Source of the DNA: Undaria pinnatifida
Lineage: Eukaryota > Sar > Phaeophyceae > Laminariales > Alariaceae
Direction: 5' to 3'
DNA: 64,000 nt
Assembly: GCA_012845835.1 (NCBI GenBank)
Contig: JABAKD010000014.1
Span: 9,166,201-9,230,200, forward strand
Shown one piece after another: positions 53,861 to 64,000 of the stretch. Within the stretch, counting starts at the first letter, position 1. Each line of letters opens with the position of its first letter. The position numbers were made by a program, and so were the translations under genes. Under the pieces are notes generated by a model. That model saw only the letters and a program-made list of their open reading frames with translations, was not told the DNA's origin and ran no database searches.

Positions 53861-55220
53861 AGCATCAAAGCCTAGAAGATGAAGACCGGGATCAGCCTTT
53901 TTCTGAGCCAACCGGCCGAGGAAAGCGGTGCCGTGTCGTACTCGTAGCAAAACCCTAAACCCATCCGAATAGACTAATAAGTTAGTCCGGCGAAGATTTT
54001 TCTGCAACACAAATTCCTTGCGCATCCGTGTCCACCATACATACGCACACCACGTACGTCAGTACCTGGTACCTAGCGTGTGTTTTGAGGATTATGCCGT
54101 TCGAGGGGGGGGGGCGTTGTATAAGGATGACGCTGGGCTAGGCAAAAATGATCGATGGGTTATCCTCCTCCTGCGGCTACCAGTAGTACTACTCTATTTA
54201 GCTCAGTAGGTAGCACTTTATCGCATATAAGCTCAAGTATACTCCTTCCTGTGCTTGCGCCCCGAAATAAATACTTACTATAAATAGCACCTGGTTTTTT
54301 GTTTTTTGTGGTCGCCTGATCTGTGAATGCTTTCTTTTGACATTCGGTAGTATATTTCCTGGTATACCTCAGCTCGTATTATAGTCTATAGTCTATAGTC
54401 TATATGGAATACGCATCCTAGGACCTATTGTTGATGGTGTCATTTAATGAGTTTAGGCTCCCGCCCGTGTGCAGCATAATAAGCTTCACGCCATCGACGA
54501 CCCAAAAAGATCTCCAAAATTAAAAGAGAAACCGAGGGAAACCTTTTCGTCTATTGTACCTGGTATCATATAAAAATATCCATTCATAGTAATACAAGAA
54601 AAGCTTCTGGGCGAACAGCTTGCTCCCCATGATATGATATGCGCTGTTGCAAAGCATCAAACGTAGAAACCCTCCCTGCAGCTTATTGTTGGATGAGCTA
54701 CACCACGAGGATGCGCATATAAGCAGCCAACAATGTGTTCTCCGCAGAATGGCGTAGGTAGGTTTTAACAACAGCGCAAGTCCTATGGTACGCGGGTTTG
54801 TGTCCAAATGTTGTTGCGGTATAATGACACTAAGTTCTGGGTTTCTTATTGTGCCGTCTCTACTATGTGGAAATTTGACTTATTGCCTGAATTGTACGAT
54901 GACTAGTTTAGTCGCCATGCTTCTTGTCCATGAGAGAGTTGGCGTTGTAATACCAGGAGCGTCAGAAAAGATCCCGGACATATTTAACTTTGAAGAACTG
55001 CCACATGCCACCCCGTGCACTGAACAACTAAATGCCCCAAAACCCCAACTAATAGCAAGCCATACGTGACAGAATATAACGTACAGCCGTTATTAACCGT
55101 TATAATCCTACCATCCCTTGCCCTTGCCCAACGCACGTCCTCGTTCTCGTTACCATACACATAGCGATCCAGACAATCGACGGCATCCATAAGCCGCGGG
55201 CTAGATTTCATTTTCAAATA
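53861..55220. other. No supported gene; 5' side of the His-tail gene
   Basis: A short direct repeat (TATAGTCTATAGTCTATAGT, 54381-54406). A 94-codon plus-strand ORF at 54785-55069 has a hydrophobic, Cys-rich start but no recognised domain. The promoter of the gene at 55221 would lie at the right end; no motif is called. Confidence 0.3.
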
Positions 55221-55814
55221 ATGGGTGCAGCGTGTAGCAGCAACACCGCCGGGAGTGGCTGGCGCCCCCGGCAGGGCGCTCCCGCGAACCGGGAGCATGT
55301 TCACGGCGGGGTCAGCTCAAACAACACCCCTGCCGCTCCTGCCGCCACCGCCGCCACCACCGCCGTCGCCCCCATCACCGCTGCCGTCACCGCTATCGCT
55401 ATTCCCGCCCCCGCCACCTCTACCAGCACCACCGCCGCCGCCACCGCCGCCGCCATCGCAAAAAAGGATGCCTCTATACCGAGGAGGACCACCAACAACA
55501 ACCAAAGCCCTCCGCAGAGAGAAAACAAAAAAAGCATCACCGTCACCACCACCACCGCCACTACCGCCGCTGCCGCCGTAAAAACGAAGCCCCGGGGTCG
55601 TCATCATACCGCGGCCCCGAGGAAGCCCCGGTCGCCGTGTAGCACCGGATCGGACTTGGGAAGTCACAGCCACACTGCTTTCATTGCAGCCAGCCACTGT
55701 TATGGGGGTGGTGGACATCACCATGGTGCCGGGGGTGGGCATAGCCATGGTGCCGGGGGTGGGCATAGCCACGACGGCGGGGGTAGCCATGGCGGAGGGC
55801 ATGACCACTGCTGA
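55221..55814 (+). CDS. Small lipid-anchored-type protein with Ala/Thr linker and His/Gly tail
   Basis: A 197-residue single-exon ORF of unknown function. The N-terminus MGAACSSNTAGS fits N-myristoylation at Gly2 (MGxxxS) with Cys5 as a palmitoylation site, implying membrane attachment. Residues ~35-85 are a low-complexity Ala/Thr/Pro linker; ~85-130 is basic with Asn/Gln/Pro; ~160-197 is a metal-binding-type tail, GGGGHHHGAGGGHSHG followed by GGGHSHDGGG and ending GGGHDHC before the stop. Dense His with a terminal Cys suggests Zn, Ni or Cu binding, by analogy with other His-rich proteins. The ATG context (TTTCAAATAATGGG) is A-rich. Trinucleotide and 27-bp repeats in the DNA keep two other frames open (Pro-rich plus, Gly-rich minus). 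I prefer this frame because it alone combines an acylation start with a coherent tail ending at a stop. Confidence 0.5.
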   Translation: MGAACSSNTAGSGWRPRQGAPANREHVHGGVSSNNTPAAPAATAATTAVAPITAAVTAIAIPAPATSTSTTAAATAAAIAKKDASIPRRTTNNNQSPPQRENKKSITVTTTTATTAAAAVKTKPRGRHHTAAPRKPRSPCSTGSDLGSHSHTAFIAASHCYGGGGHHHGAGGGHSHGAGGGHSHDGGGSHGGGHDHC

Positions 55815-55919
55815 GTACTACGATGGACCCCGAGTCTTGACGGTACGAATGAGGCGGGGGCTGTGAGGAACGAAGCCTTGATTAAGTGGCTGATTAGGTT
55901 TGGAGTGGAGGTGGCACGT

Positions 55920-56241
55920 GACGCGTGTTATGATAGAACGATTGATTTTTGGCTCAATTTTTTTTTTGTAACGACGGGGTTCCTTAGCCGTCCTAAACCC
56001 AAAATCTTCGGAATCTGAAATCCCTTGTAGTTTTGAAACATGAACCAATTATGATATTCGCAACCATGGGGGGGGTGTTGTTCATCGGAAGCTGCTCTTA
56101 AAATATTCGGCGTTAGGGTGAGGCATCAGTAGAGCCCCTCAAGCGCATGGGAGAGGTTATGCTTGTCAAATCTTGAACGGTGATGCTGAGCGGTCTCAAA
56201 ACACAAATAAGGTGCACAAACTCTATCGTGTAGCACGGTGT
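55920..56241. repeat. Family A element (diverged, longer)
   Basis: Left end GACGCGTGTTATGATAGAAC, interior TAACGACGGGGTTCCTTAGC, right end CTCTATCGTGTAGCACGGTG. It begins ~105 bp after the stop of the His-tail gene and could supply or disturb its 3' end. Confidence 0.7.
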
Positions 56242-56318
56242 CAGGTGTGGCGGGGTTGGTGATCATAGCCGTGTAGAAACGGTGTCAGGTGTGGCGGGGG
56301 TGGTGATCATAGCCATAT
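56232..56318. repeat. Two tandem ~42-bp units
   Basis: ACGGTGTCAGGTGTGGCGGG and TGGTGATCATAGCC occur twice. The first unit overlaps the right terminus of the A element. Confidence 0.8.
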
Positions 56319-56369
56319 CCGTGGGGGGCGCTGAGTGCAACAATTGCCAGATGCATCCATAATGGCCGT

Positions 56370-56640
56370 CGACCAAAGGCTGCGGTCGGAGCGGTCACTT
56401 TTGGAGGCCTCTTTTTTCGGCGACTCGGGATCGCTCGCGCTAGTGACCCCCTGTTTCTTGGACGGCCTTTAGCTTTCGTGCTGTTTCAAATAGTGTGCGA
56501 TATAAATCCGCAACGGAATGGTGGGCAACGCTGCGCCAAACTTATCCCCGCGGCCTGAAATATTTTTCCGTCGTTGAAGCGCAGAGTCACGCTCGTGCGA
56601 TTGGCTCAGACCCGGCCGTAAAAATGTGGCTATGGTACTC
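56370..56640. repeat. Family C element, copy 12
   Basis: Starts CGACCAAAGGCTGCGGTCGG. It has GATCGCTCGCGCTAGTGACC, CTTTCGTGCTGTTTCAAATA, TAAATCCGCAACGGAATGGT, ACGCTGCGCCAAAC and GAGTCACGCTCGTGCGATTG. Its end is cut by the A element at 56641. Confidence 0.7.
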
Positions 56641-56921
56641 GCGCGTGCTACGATGTCTAGAGGTACGAAGCACGTTTCGTGTGAAACGGTGCTTTCTGAA
56701 TGACGGGGCTCCTTGACCAAAAATCGCCGCAACTATATCCAGGCCATTTTTTGTTCAGGATTATCCTCGTTGTGAACATACGTACGTAGGCCATGGGATA
56801 TTTCATCCAGTCGCAGTCTATTTTTCTCCCACCCGGTTTTGGGAGAGGTCAATTAACCTCCCACATTGAGGAACCTCAGAAAAAAAAAAGCGGTGTGCAC
56901 ACCTCTATCGTAGCACGAGTG
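56641..56921. repeat. Family A element, at the end of C copy 12
   Basis: Left end GCGCGTGCTACGATGTCTAG, interior CTTTCTGAATGACGGGGCTC and GTTTTGGGAGAGGTCAATTA, right end CACCTCTATCGTAGCACGAG. Confidence 0.85.
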
Positions 56922-57693
56922 TACTACAATGCCGTAGTCTTAGCCCGTAGTCTGTGCAACCGCAGACCCTCGCATCTCGACGAGGGCGGGATGGAGGAGC
57001 CGGGAGGTGCGGGGTGGGGGGTTCATCATATAATGCATTGCCCTTGTTCTTAGGACCTTGTAGCGTGGGGTGGGTGGGCGAGTGGGGGGGGGGAGGGACT
57101 CCGCAGATGGCTCCGAGGGTTCCGACAAATACGCTCCTGCTAACGAAAACGGTGGCTGTGAGGAGCGAAGCAAGGCGCTCAGACTATCTTGAACGGCGGG
57201 GGATTGGTTGTCACTCCAATTCCTTGAGCACTTTTGGCGTTTTCTTTTCATCGTTTCATGAAGCGCGATAGTGTATGTGCAGATGTGTTCGGGCACGGTA
57301 TAAGCCCGCAAACAAGAAGTAACCTGCAGCAGCAGTAGTAGACGCGTCCTGCGCTCGAGGGGTAGGCAAAGTAGTTCCGATTCATGGGCGCGGGGCTCCT
57401 CAGATGCTTATCGCTGGAAGAATGTACGGCCTCCCTCAGGTGCGTGCTGCGCTAAGGGCATCTAACTTACTTAGAGCTCGGCCCAAATTGTGGCTTCTGT
57501 ACGGCGGGTGTATAAAACGAGGAGCTATATGGAGCATCTTCGGTTGGAATCGCGCTTTGTGTATTTAGTGTTCGCGTTTGTGAGTGTCAATGTGTTTGTT
57601 GTACACCTAGCCCGTCGGAGTGTCCATCGATGTTCGGAATATGATTATTTTGTCGACAATGTCGAGGTTTGGTTATGGTTTTGATCGATAAAA
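56922..57693. other. No supported gene
   Basis: A G-rich stretch at 57060-57100. ORFs at 56940-57311 (-) and 57490-57684 (+, with a hydrophobic FVYLVFAFVSVNVFVV segment) lack further support. Confidence 0.3.
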
Positions 57694-57971
57694 GACGCCC
57701 GATACGATAAAGGTATATAGCACTTTTCGTCTGAAGAAATGGTTTCTGAAGGACGGGGCTCCTTAACCCAAAATCGTCAGAAATAGGGTCATTTATTTTT
57801 TTGGCATGGTTCTCGTCGTGTACCTAGGCGATGGGATTTTTCATCCGGTAGCGCAGTGGTTGTGATACTTCTCCAAGATCAGTTTTGGGAGAGGAACATG
57901 TCTTAAGCTACCAAATCGAGGGGTAGTATTAGAGAAAAAAAAAGTGGTGCACCTCTACCGTAGCACACGTC
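57694..57971. repeat. Family A element
   Basis: Left end GACGCCCGATACGATAAAGG, interior TTCTGAAGGACGGGGCTCCT, TAGGCGATGGGATTTTTCAT, right end CACCTCTACCGTAGCACACG. Confidence 0.85.
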
Positions 57972-58004
57972 TGAATCGACGCCGATTATTGTATGGTATG
58001 GGCG

Positions 58005-58263
58005 TGTATTGTTTTAGAGTCAATATTTGCAGCGGCTCGGGTATCACTCGCGCGAAGGGTGACTCCCCTGTTCGTTCGCGGTCTATTAACAAAGCTTTCG
58101 TGTCATCTCAATTCTTCTCTTTGAACCCACAACATTGGAATGTTAATCTACGCTGCGCCAAAGCCATCGCCTGGAGCATTTTTTATCAATGAGGCAAACA
58201 GCCGCCACTCTTGTGCGAGTCGGTCGTGAAAAAAGGGGGCATATATCATACCATCATCGTAGC
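58005..58263. repeat. Family C element, copy 13
   Basis: Contains CGGCTCGGGTATCACTCGCG, GCTTTCGTGTCATCTCAATT, CTACGCTGCGCCAAAGCCAT, GCCACTCTTGTGCGAGTCGG and ends ATCATCGTAGC. Confidence 0.7.
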
Positions 58264-58275
58264 ATTCCCACCCTA

Positions 58276-58529
58276 GACTGATTCTACGATAACCCCCCCC
58301 AAAAAAACAGCAATCTTATTCAACGAAAACGTTTCACTGCTGATCGACGCAAGAAAGGGTACTACTTAAAAATGTCTCCATCTATTCTCTTGTTTGCAAC
58401 GGTCTATCGGACGATGACGTCGGGGTGTCGAGGGACACCCGAATTTCAGGAGATACGACCGTGAGCTTGTTCCGAAACCGGCGATTTCGTCAAAGAAAAG
58501 TTGGGGGGGGCTACCGTATAGAACGACTC
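58276..58529. repeat. Family D element, copy 3
   Basis: Left end GACTGATTCTACGATAACCC, right end GGGGGGGGCTACCGTATAGA then ACGACTC. The interior has GACGTCGGGGTGTCGAGGGA and TTCCGAAACCGGCGATTTCG. Confidence 0.85.
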
Positions 58530-58778
58530 CCTGCGGATACCGTAGCCTTGGTCTTGGTCCGAGAATTTTCTTGAAGAAAATGATGTGCACCTCTCTCTGC
58601 CGGTACCATGCGTCCTCAGAAACACTAGTTGCTTCTGTCCTCATCGCAGCACGCCTCAACAAAACGCTAATTATACGTGTCTTTTTACCGGACGGGCCAA
58701 GCAATTTACAAATGAAGATATGCAATCATCCCACCCTAGAGATACATGAGACGGGCTGTATTGCCTCTAAGCATGATT

Positions 58779-58850
58779 AGCAGCTCAATGTTTTAATCAC
58801 CCCCGAAACATGGCTTCAAAGGCATTCGTTCGCGCAACCCGACCAACAAG
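58779..58850. repeat. Family B internal fragment
   Basis: GATTAGCAGCTCAATG, GGCTTCAAAGGCATTCGTTC and GCGCAACCCGACCAACAAGC match the B interior. TIRs are missing. Confidence 0.65.
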
Positions 58851-59356
58851 CTATATTATGCGCTATTTTACGCAAATCAATTTTTTTTACAGAAGAGGAT
58901 GAAACTAAAAAACAGAACGAGGAAAGCATGCATCCTCGCCGCCTTTCCGGGGAGCGTTCCTACGCCACGATTGTGTTCGATTGCGGTTCTGTACAACACC
59001 GCCAGGTAAGATCAGCCAATAAAATATACTTGATTGAGTCAAAGTTGAGTCAAAGGCTGTCGTCCTGTGAAGGTGGGTCATTTTCTGCCTCTTTTTTGGT
59101 TTGATAAGTCGCCCTGCTAACGGTGGATCCCCGTGATAGTCCCTACACGAACGTAATCGAAAAATTGTGACAATAGTAATAACCGATAGCTCCACACTGG
59201 AAGAGGGGCCAAAGGAAAAAAAAATTGCCAAAATACGGCAACCCCCTACTCTATTCACGCTCAGCGGCGGGCGCTGGGTGTGCACATCAAAAGTCCTATT
59301 ATTATGCACTGCACACTTCTAAATAGCTTGCTGTGCTCAAGGTTGCGCGTGGGGCG
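58851..59356. other. No supported gene
   Basis: The 134-codon minus-strand ORF (58905-59309) has no domain. No family match. Confidence 0.3.
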
Positions 59357-59617
59357 GAGTGGTTCTACGGCATTCCCCCCAACTTTTCTTCAACGAAATC
59401 GCCGGTTTCGAAACCAGCTCCCGGCCGTATCTCCAGAAATATGGTGTCCCTCGACACCCCGACGTCATCGATCGATAGACCTCTGTGCACACAAGAAAAT
59501 GTGTATGGATACTTCATTTTCTATAGTATCCTTCCTTGTGTTGAGCAGCCATGAAACGTTCGTTAACGAAAATCGCTGGTTTTGGGGGGGGGGGGGCTAT
59601 CGTGGTAAGAATCAGTC
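59357..59617. repeat. Family D element, copy 4, inverted
   Basis: Left end GAGTGGTTCTACGGCATTCC, right end GGCTATCGTGGTAAGAATCA then GTC. The interior has CGAAATCGCCGGTTTCGAAA and CCCTCGACACCCCGACGTCA, the reverse complement of copies 1-3. Confidence 0.85.
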
Positions 59618-59894
59618 GGGGTTCATTATCGTCTGCTGGTTCGACATAGTGGGGTGTTGCTTTCGGTATCGGATCTCCCGTGATGAGAGAGAAAAACGTA
59701 AGAAGTAGGAGAGGACGTTATATCACGAAAGATGGCACCCCCCCCCTCCAACGAAATTCCACGGTGGTACCTAAGGATTCTCAGCAGCGGTTCGGACGCA
59801 TCCTAGGATAAAGGTACACATTTGGCACATACATCACCAAAAAAAATAAAATCGTTTCTCTCGTCACGTTTGAGGAGCTCTCTCCACGTCCTAC

Positions 59895-60165
59895 GACGCG
59901 TGCTACGGGCGATAGAGGCGTACCAACCATTGTATTTTCTGAGAGTCCTCAAAATGGGAGCTAAAGACCTCCCCCCAAAAAAAACTGATTTGGAAAAAAG
60001 TAAACTGCACTACCCCCGGATGATAAATCCCATGGCCTAGATACACGAAGAGAATCAAGCAATACAGCAGTGGTCTGTTTTCGACGATTTTGGGTTAAGG
60101 AGCCCCGTCATTCGGAAGCCACTTTCGCCAAAAAAAAGTATACCTCTATCGTAGCATGCACCCTA
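59895..60165. repeat. Family A element
   Basis: Left end GACGCGTGCTACGGGCGATA, interior CATGGCCTAGATACACGAAG and GGTTAAGGAGCCCCGTCATT, right end ATACCTCTATCGTAGCATGC. Confidence 0.85.
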
Positions 60166-60340
60166 CTGTTAAGGTGTTGGTGGGGTATTAGTCCGTTTGA
60201 TCACTTGCGAAAGGTTGACCAATAGCTTACCCAAAGTAAGCCGTGTAACACTACGCAAAAACTGGCGTCGAGAAAAACAAATATTAAAGCGCCCTAACAC
60301 GATGGACATATCGACGGCTTACAGGTAAGGTATCATTTTT

Positions 60341-60624
60341 GAGACACGTGCTACGATGGAGAGGTAGCACTTTTCGTCTGAAATGGTTTCTGAAATGACG
60401 GGGCTCCTGAACCCCAAAGCGTCGGATTTTGTTCATTTTTGTTTTGCGTGATTCCCGTGCCGTGTTGTATACACACCTAGGTCGTGGGATTTCTTATCCG
60501 GGGGTAGGACTCCGTTTTTTTTTCTCTCCACAGAATCATTTTTTTCTAAAGGTGTTGAGCTTCGAAAGTACGGAACCTCAGAAAAAAAAAAAAATGTACA
60601 CACCTCTACCGTAGCACGTGTCTC
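60341..60624. repeat. Family A element with near-perfect TIRs
   Basis: Left GAGACACGTGCTACGATGGA and right TACCGTAGCACGTGTCTC are almost perfect inverted repeats, the best-preserved A ends in the window. Reverse orientation inside (AGCACTTTTCGTCTGAAATG). Confidence 0.9.
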
Positions 60625-61108
60625 AACGTCAACCTGAACGCCATTCCAACCAATTTGTGTAGTGCACAGTAGCAGTAGTAGTCAAATTTGCTTGGAAAGA
60701 AGTCTCGAGCGTGAGCCAGAACCATCTAGCTAGGCAAAAACACGTTGCTACTCCTACCATACCGCGGCGGGTCTCTGTGCGAAGTTAGGTTGAATGTTCT
60801 GCTGGCGCGGTGTTGTTGTCCCTGGGGCGCCTTACTCGACAATCTGTATGCCCGGCTCACGGGGAGATTGCTCTCGATACCCGACGAGGGACCATCAGGC
60901 GGAGATTGGGACCGCCAATCATACCAATAGTTCTACTCTACCATCCCCGTAGATTCTATGCAGTCATACACACCATGCATCAGACTTGTGCGCAGGCATA
61001 AACCAACACGCCTACCGCAACACGCGGGTGGCAGACAAAAAACTTTCCTGAGGGGCGTCCCCACCTGAAAGAGCTATCTCTATACCCCACCATCCGAATA
61101 CTTTACTC
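60625..61108. other. No supported gene
   Basis: Short ORFs (60745-60930, 60810-61001) without domains. Confidence 0.3.
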
Positions 61109-61392
61109 GAGCCGTGCCACGACTGGGGGTGCAGCAGATTCTAGGAATTTTCCGCATGCTCTCCTAACATGTTGAGGGGCTAGCTGAATATCTCGCCCCC
61201 CGAAAAATGACTTCGAAGGCATTCGTTCGCACAACAACCCCAGAATAAGCATCTATTACGTCTTAGCCCTACAAACGGTGTACTCCTTATTTACTTGATC
61301 AATGACTAACCGCTAGTACCTCACTGGAGGGGCTCGATCGGACAGGTACACTATTAGTTCATCCAACAACTGCAACCCCTACCGTGGGATGT
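61109..61392. repeat. Family B element
   Basis: Left TIR GAGCCGTGCCACGACTGGGG, right TIR GCAACCCCTACCGTGGGATG. Internal TGACTTCGAAGGCATTCGTT, ACTTGATCAATGACTAACCG and TACCTCACTGGAGGGGCTCG. Confidence 0.85.
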
Positions 61393-61479
61393 GATGGATG
61401 ACACTTGGAGGGAAAAAGTCAAAGGGCAAACCCGAGAGGCATATCTCCGCGGCCTGCTGTAGACGCATCATGTTACATT

Positions 61480-61620
61480 GGAGGGGGGGGTCACGTGTTG
61501 GCTACTTTGTTGGCAGTGTGACTCGGGGCCACTCGCGCGAGTGATCCCCCCTGTTCCTTGGCCATGTTACAAGATTACTTCCCCGCTTTAACGATGCGAC
61601 ATGAATCCGCAATAGAATAT
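61480..61620. repeat. Family C left part, copy 14, truncated by A
   Basis: Contains GGGGCCACTCGCGCGAGTGA, CCCTGTTCCTTGGCCATGTT and ACATGAATCCGCAATAGAAT, then stops exactly where the A element starts at 61621. Confidence 0.7.
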
Positions 61621-61803
61621 GGACGTGTGCTACGGTAGAGGTGCACCACTTTTTTTCTGATTCCTCAATTTGGGACCTCAACCCCTTTACAACTGGAAAA
61701 CCGTTTTTGGGGACAAGTTACTTGGATTTAGTATATGGAGGGGTTCGGGGGCTCTAGAGGGGTTAAGACCTCCCCCAAAAAAACCGATTTGGAGAAAAAT
61801 AAA
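61621..61803. repeat. Family A left part, interrupted by element M
   Basis: Starts GGACGTGTGCTACGGTAGAG, has TTTTTTTCTGATTCCTCAAT, a partial internal repeat, AAGACCTCCCCCAAAAAAAC and CGATTTGGAGAAAAATAAA, and breaks off at 61803. It resumes at 63840. Confidence 0.8.
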
Positions 61804-62655
61804 GGGCAGACGGCAGGAAGCGGTATACCGCCACCATTCCGCGCCACCGTGCGGTACAGCAGAATACACCTAGGTTTTTGATCCCGATCCGCGACGCTGA
61901 TTGGTCAACTCTGCCTCGCATCGGTTTTCGACACCACCTCCTTGCGGTACATCGTACAGCAGCTTCTCAGCTCGACCGTCACCAGTTCCTGACGCGACCC
62001 ACAACGCTTTCCGTCGCAAATACACCATGCGGACCGACTTTGCCCCAGGCTCTTCACGGCCCATATGTAATAGAGTGTTAGTATAGCTGGCAATATATTC
62101 GGTAAGATAGCCCGCAGAGTTAAGGTATATTGGCCAGAAAAAGATTCTCTTTAACGGAATATTCTGGGTGGAACCGATAACCCGTAGAATCTAGCTAGCT
62201 TATGCCACAAGAGCGTTCTCGGTAATGGAACGTTCCTCCTCTGGACGAGATAGTTAAAGGTAAGCGCGTTAAGCGCTCATGGGAATATAGAACACCTAGG
62301 AGAACGCTCCTTGTACGTTCCATAGATAAAGGCCCAAAAGAGAGCACAGCAGCAATGCTGGAGTGTAGCGAATTCTGTGAGCTTCATTCCACCCCCGTGC
62401 TCTCACTCCATTTCCTTTCCTGTCTCCTCGAGTTTCTCGTAGCTCAACGCCAATAATAAGAAATCTACAAAGAAGAACCGATGCTGTCTCCAAACGGAGC
62501 TGATACCCCTGCGTCCCTTCCCTCACACCATCCGGCACCACGACTCTTTCACACCATAGCTCTTCAATTTCCGACCGAATCTCAACCATGGGCACGGCGG
62601 TCATGTAGCATCCATAGAACGACCCGCTTTCATATTCCTTCATATTTCATATTGG
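61804..62655. repeat. Left arm of element M (two blocks)
   Basis: Blocks 61804-62066 and 62554-62655 match the right arm in reverse complement. The intervening 62067-62553 has no counterpart there. The minus-strand ORF 62296-62643 (MKEYESGSFYGCYMTAVPMV start) spans the second block and the unmatched part; its first 15 residues recur in the right arm, so a decayed coding region is possible. Confidence 0.7.
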
Positions 62656-63328
62656 GATTCCTTCAGGGATATGGATATACCTACCCTCAACGAATCTGAC
62701 TTTTTTTACACTCAACGACCCATCTTCCACGCCTCGGCGAAACGCTTCTGAGCCGGAGCATGCATCCATACCTCTTGTGCCTTCGGCTGAAACAAACCTA
62801 CCCGACCATGTCTGTGTCGGTAGACTGACTGCATGGCTACAGGACTACATGTAGAAGGCTATGTAAAAGGCTACCAGGTACATATTAATATACTCCCGAT
62901 ATTTTCAAGGTCCGCATTTCAATTATTCTAAAGCCGTTGTTTCGTACATAACCAGCAGCAGTGTACGACCACACAGATGGCGCCACTACTCAACAACATC
63001 GTTTTTGTTTGATAGGTATTCGAGCATGAGTGGTGTATATTAGGTTAATTTTCCGGGAATCTCAAGTGTGCCCAAGTTTTTGACTACCAAGTTTAAGTGG
63101 TGGCCCTTCTCCGTACATGGATTTGAACATAATGCGGTGTGCAAACTTGCAAGGCGGACGGCCGACGTCATCGGGTGTAGGTGTGGGCCGAGAGGATCGA
63201 CCGCCGTGCGCGTGTAGCGGGACTGTCACTCCCTCTTTAGCCCTTTGCCCCAGCCTTTTCCCTATCATCCATACATACATAATCCAATACTGGAGCCTGT
63301 CCTGTGACCACGGATTTGATTATGCGAG

Positions 63329-63358
63329 AACAACAACGGCAACAACAACAACAACACC

Positions 63359-63405
<47 letters not shown>
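63329..63405. repeat. (CAA)n microsatellite inside element M
   Basis: About 25 CAA units with a few interruptions. Long ORFs over it are artefacts. Confidence 0.97.
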
Positions 63406-63488
63406 AATATATTGCGAGCTATGTATGGTTGAGCAGCGGCCCGTGCTGTGTGCGGAAGGGGTGTTGCAATGATTGCTCTGAAGGGATA

Positions 63489-63839
63489 TGAAATATGAAG
63501 GAATATGAGAGCGCGTCGTTCTATGAGTGTTACATGACGTCGTGCCCATCGTTGAGATTCGGTCGGAAATTGAAAGGCTATGGGCCGTGAAGAGCCTGGG
63601 GCAAAGTCGGTCGGCATAGTGTATTTTGCGACAGGAAGCGTTATGTGCCGCGTCAGGAAATAGTGACGGCCGAGCTGGGAAGCCGCGGCACAATGTACCG
63701 CTTTTTTTATGTGAACAACCGGTTCGAGGCTAAGTTGACCAATCAGCGTCGCGGATCGGGGTCAAAAACCAAGGTGTATTCTGCTGTACCGCACGGGGGC
63801 GCGGGTTTGTGGCGGTATACCGCTTTCTGTCGTCTTCCT
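63489..63839. repeat. Right arm of element M
   Basis: Runs from GAAATATGAAGGAATATGAG to GTATACCGCTTTCTGTCGTC. The plus strand reads MKEYESASFYECYMTS, then frameshifted EIVTAELGSRGTMYRF and NRFEAKLTNQRRGSGSKTKV. The protein is not recognised. Confidence 0.7.
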
Positions 63840-64000
63840 ACAAATGAAACTGCTACCGGATGATAAGTCCCATGGCCTAGGTACACAACGAGGATGGCGT
63901 AATTAAACAACGAGAATCACGCAAAAAAAATGTCTATTTCTGACGATTTTGGGTTGAGGAGTCCCGTCATTTAGAAAACATTTCAGACGAAAAGTGATAC
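63840..64000. repeat. Family A right part, continuing past the window end
   Basis: AAATGAAACTGCTACCGGAT, AAGTCCCATGGCCTAGGTAC, CGACGATTTTGGGTTGAGGA and GACGAAAAGTGATAC complete the A element begun at 61621. The terminal TIR (CTCTATCGTAGCACGCG) lies outside the window. Confidence 0.85.

Larger units (their letters stand above)
61804..63839. mobile_element. Element M: 2-kb long-TIR DNA transposon relic
   Basis: The ends GGGCAGACGGCAGGAAGCGG and (reverse complement of the right end) AGGAAGACGACAGAAAGCGG open inverted arms about 260-350 bp long, sharing CGGTATACCGCCAC, TGCGGTACAGCAGAATACAC and GATTGGTCAACT-type words. Flanks AAATAAA and AAATGAA look like a 7-9 bp target duplication. Long TIRs with a ~9-bp duplication fit Mutator-like elements, but no transposase is seen between the arms. 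The left arm contains ~485 bp absent from the right arm. Confidence 0.75.

Noticed and set aside
55317-55808. Gly-rich minus-strand ORF and Pro-rich plus-strand ORF over the His-tail gene
   Set aside because: Both follow from GCC/CAC trinucleotide runs. Neither has a sensible start and tail like the 55221 frame.
63117-63693. ORFs of poly-Thr, poly-Cys and poly-Leu near the right end
   Set aside because: Artefacts of the CAA microsatellite.

Overview
This is a repeat-dominated eukaryotic window with almost no conventional genes. The evidence for a eukaryote is Ty1/copia retrotransposon remains, many short terminal-inverted-repeat (TIR) elements, long microsatellites and no operon structure. 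Base composition looks roughly balanced. The organism cannot be named from the sequence. A macroalga (red or brown) or another intron-poor protist with a transposon-swollen genome is a guess, not a result.

Layout. 1-5 kb: little recognisable, two copies of short TIR family C. 5.1-8.4 kb: a minus-strand Ty1/copia relic (gag, zinc knuckle, protease, linker) with no integrase or reverse transcriptase left. 10.6-15.5 kb: a second, plus-strand copia element with two LTRs and a polypurine tract, decayed inside except for fragments at the end of the RT domain. 16.8-18.0 kb: an irregular array built on the palindrome CCCATGGG. 19.4-20.9 kb: the best protein-coding locus, two minus-strand ORFs in one frame separated by a single TAA; the second carries about twelve 19-residue repeats. 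21.8-22.6 kb: a large inverted repeat. 22.8-64 kb: a dense, nested field of four short element families called here A, B, C and D, with minisatellites, a retroelement-like repeat (L), two long dispersed repeats (G, H) and a 350-bp (GGGTC)n array. 55.2-55.8 kb: a small plausible gene for a lipid-anchored, His/Gly-tailed protein. 61.6-64 kb: a 2-kb long-TIR element inside an A element, itself next to or inside a C element.

The most striking biology is in the short elements. A (about 270 bp, more than 20 copies or fragments), B (about 270-285 bp), C (about 290-330 bp) and D (about 255 bp) differ in sequence but share the terminal core YACGRTA beside a G-rich run. A and B also share an internal module. 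B is found inside A three times at different positions. This looks like one transposition machinery with several non-autonomous clients. No matching transposase is visible in the window.

The family names A-D, F-I, L and M are local labels. Boundaries were read by eye and may be off by several bases.
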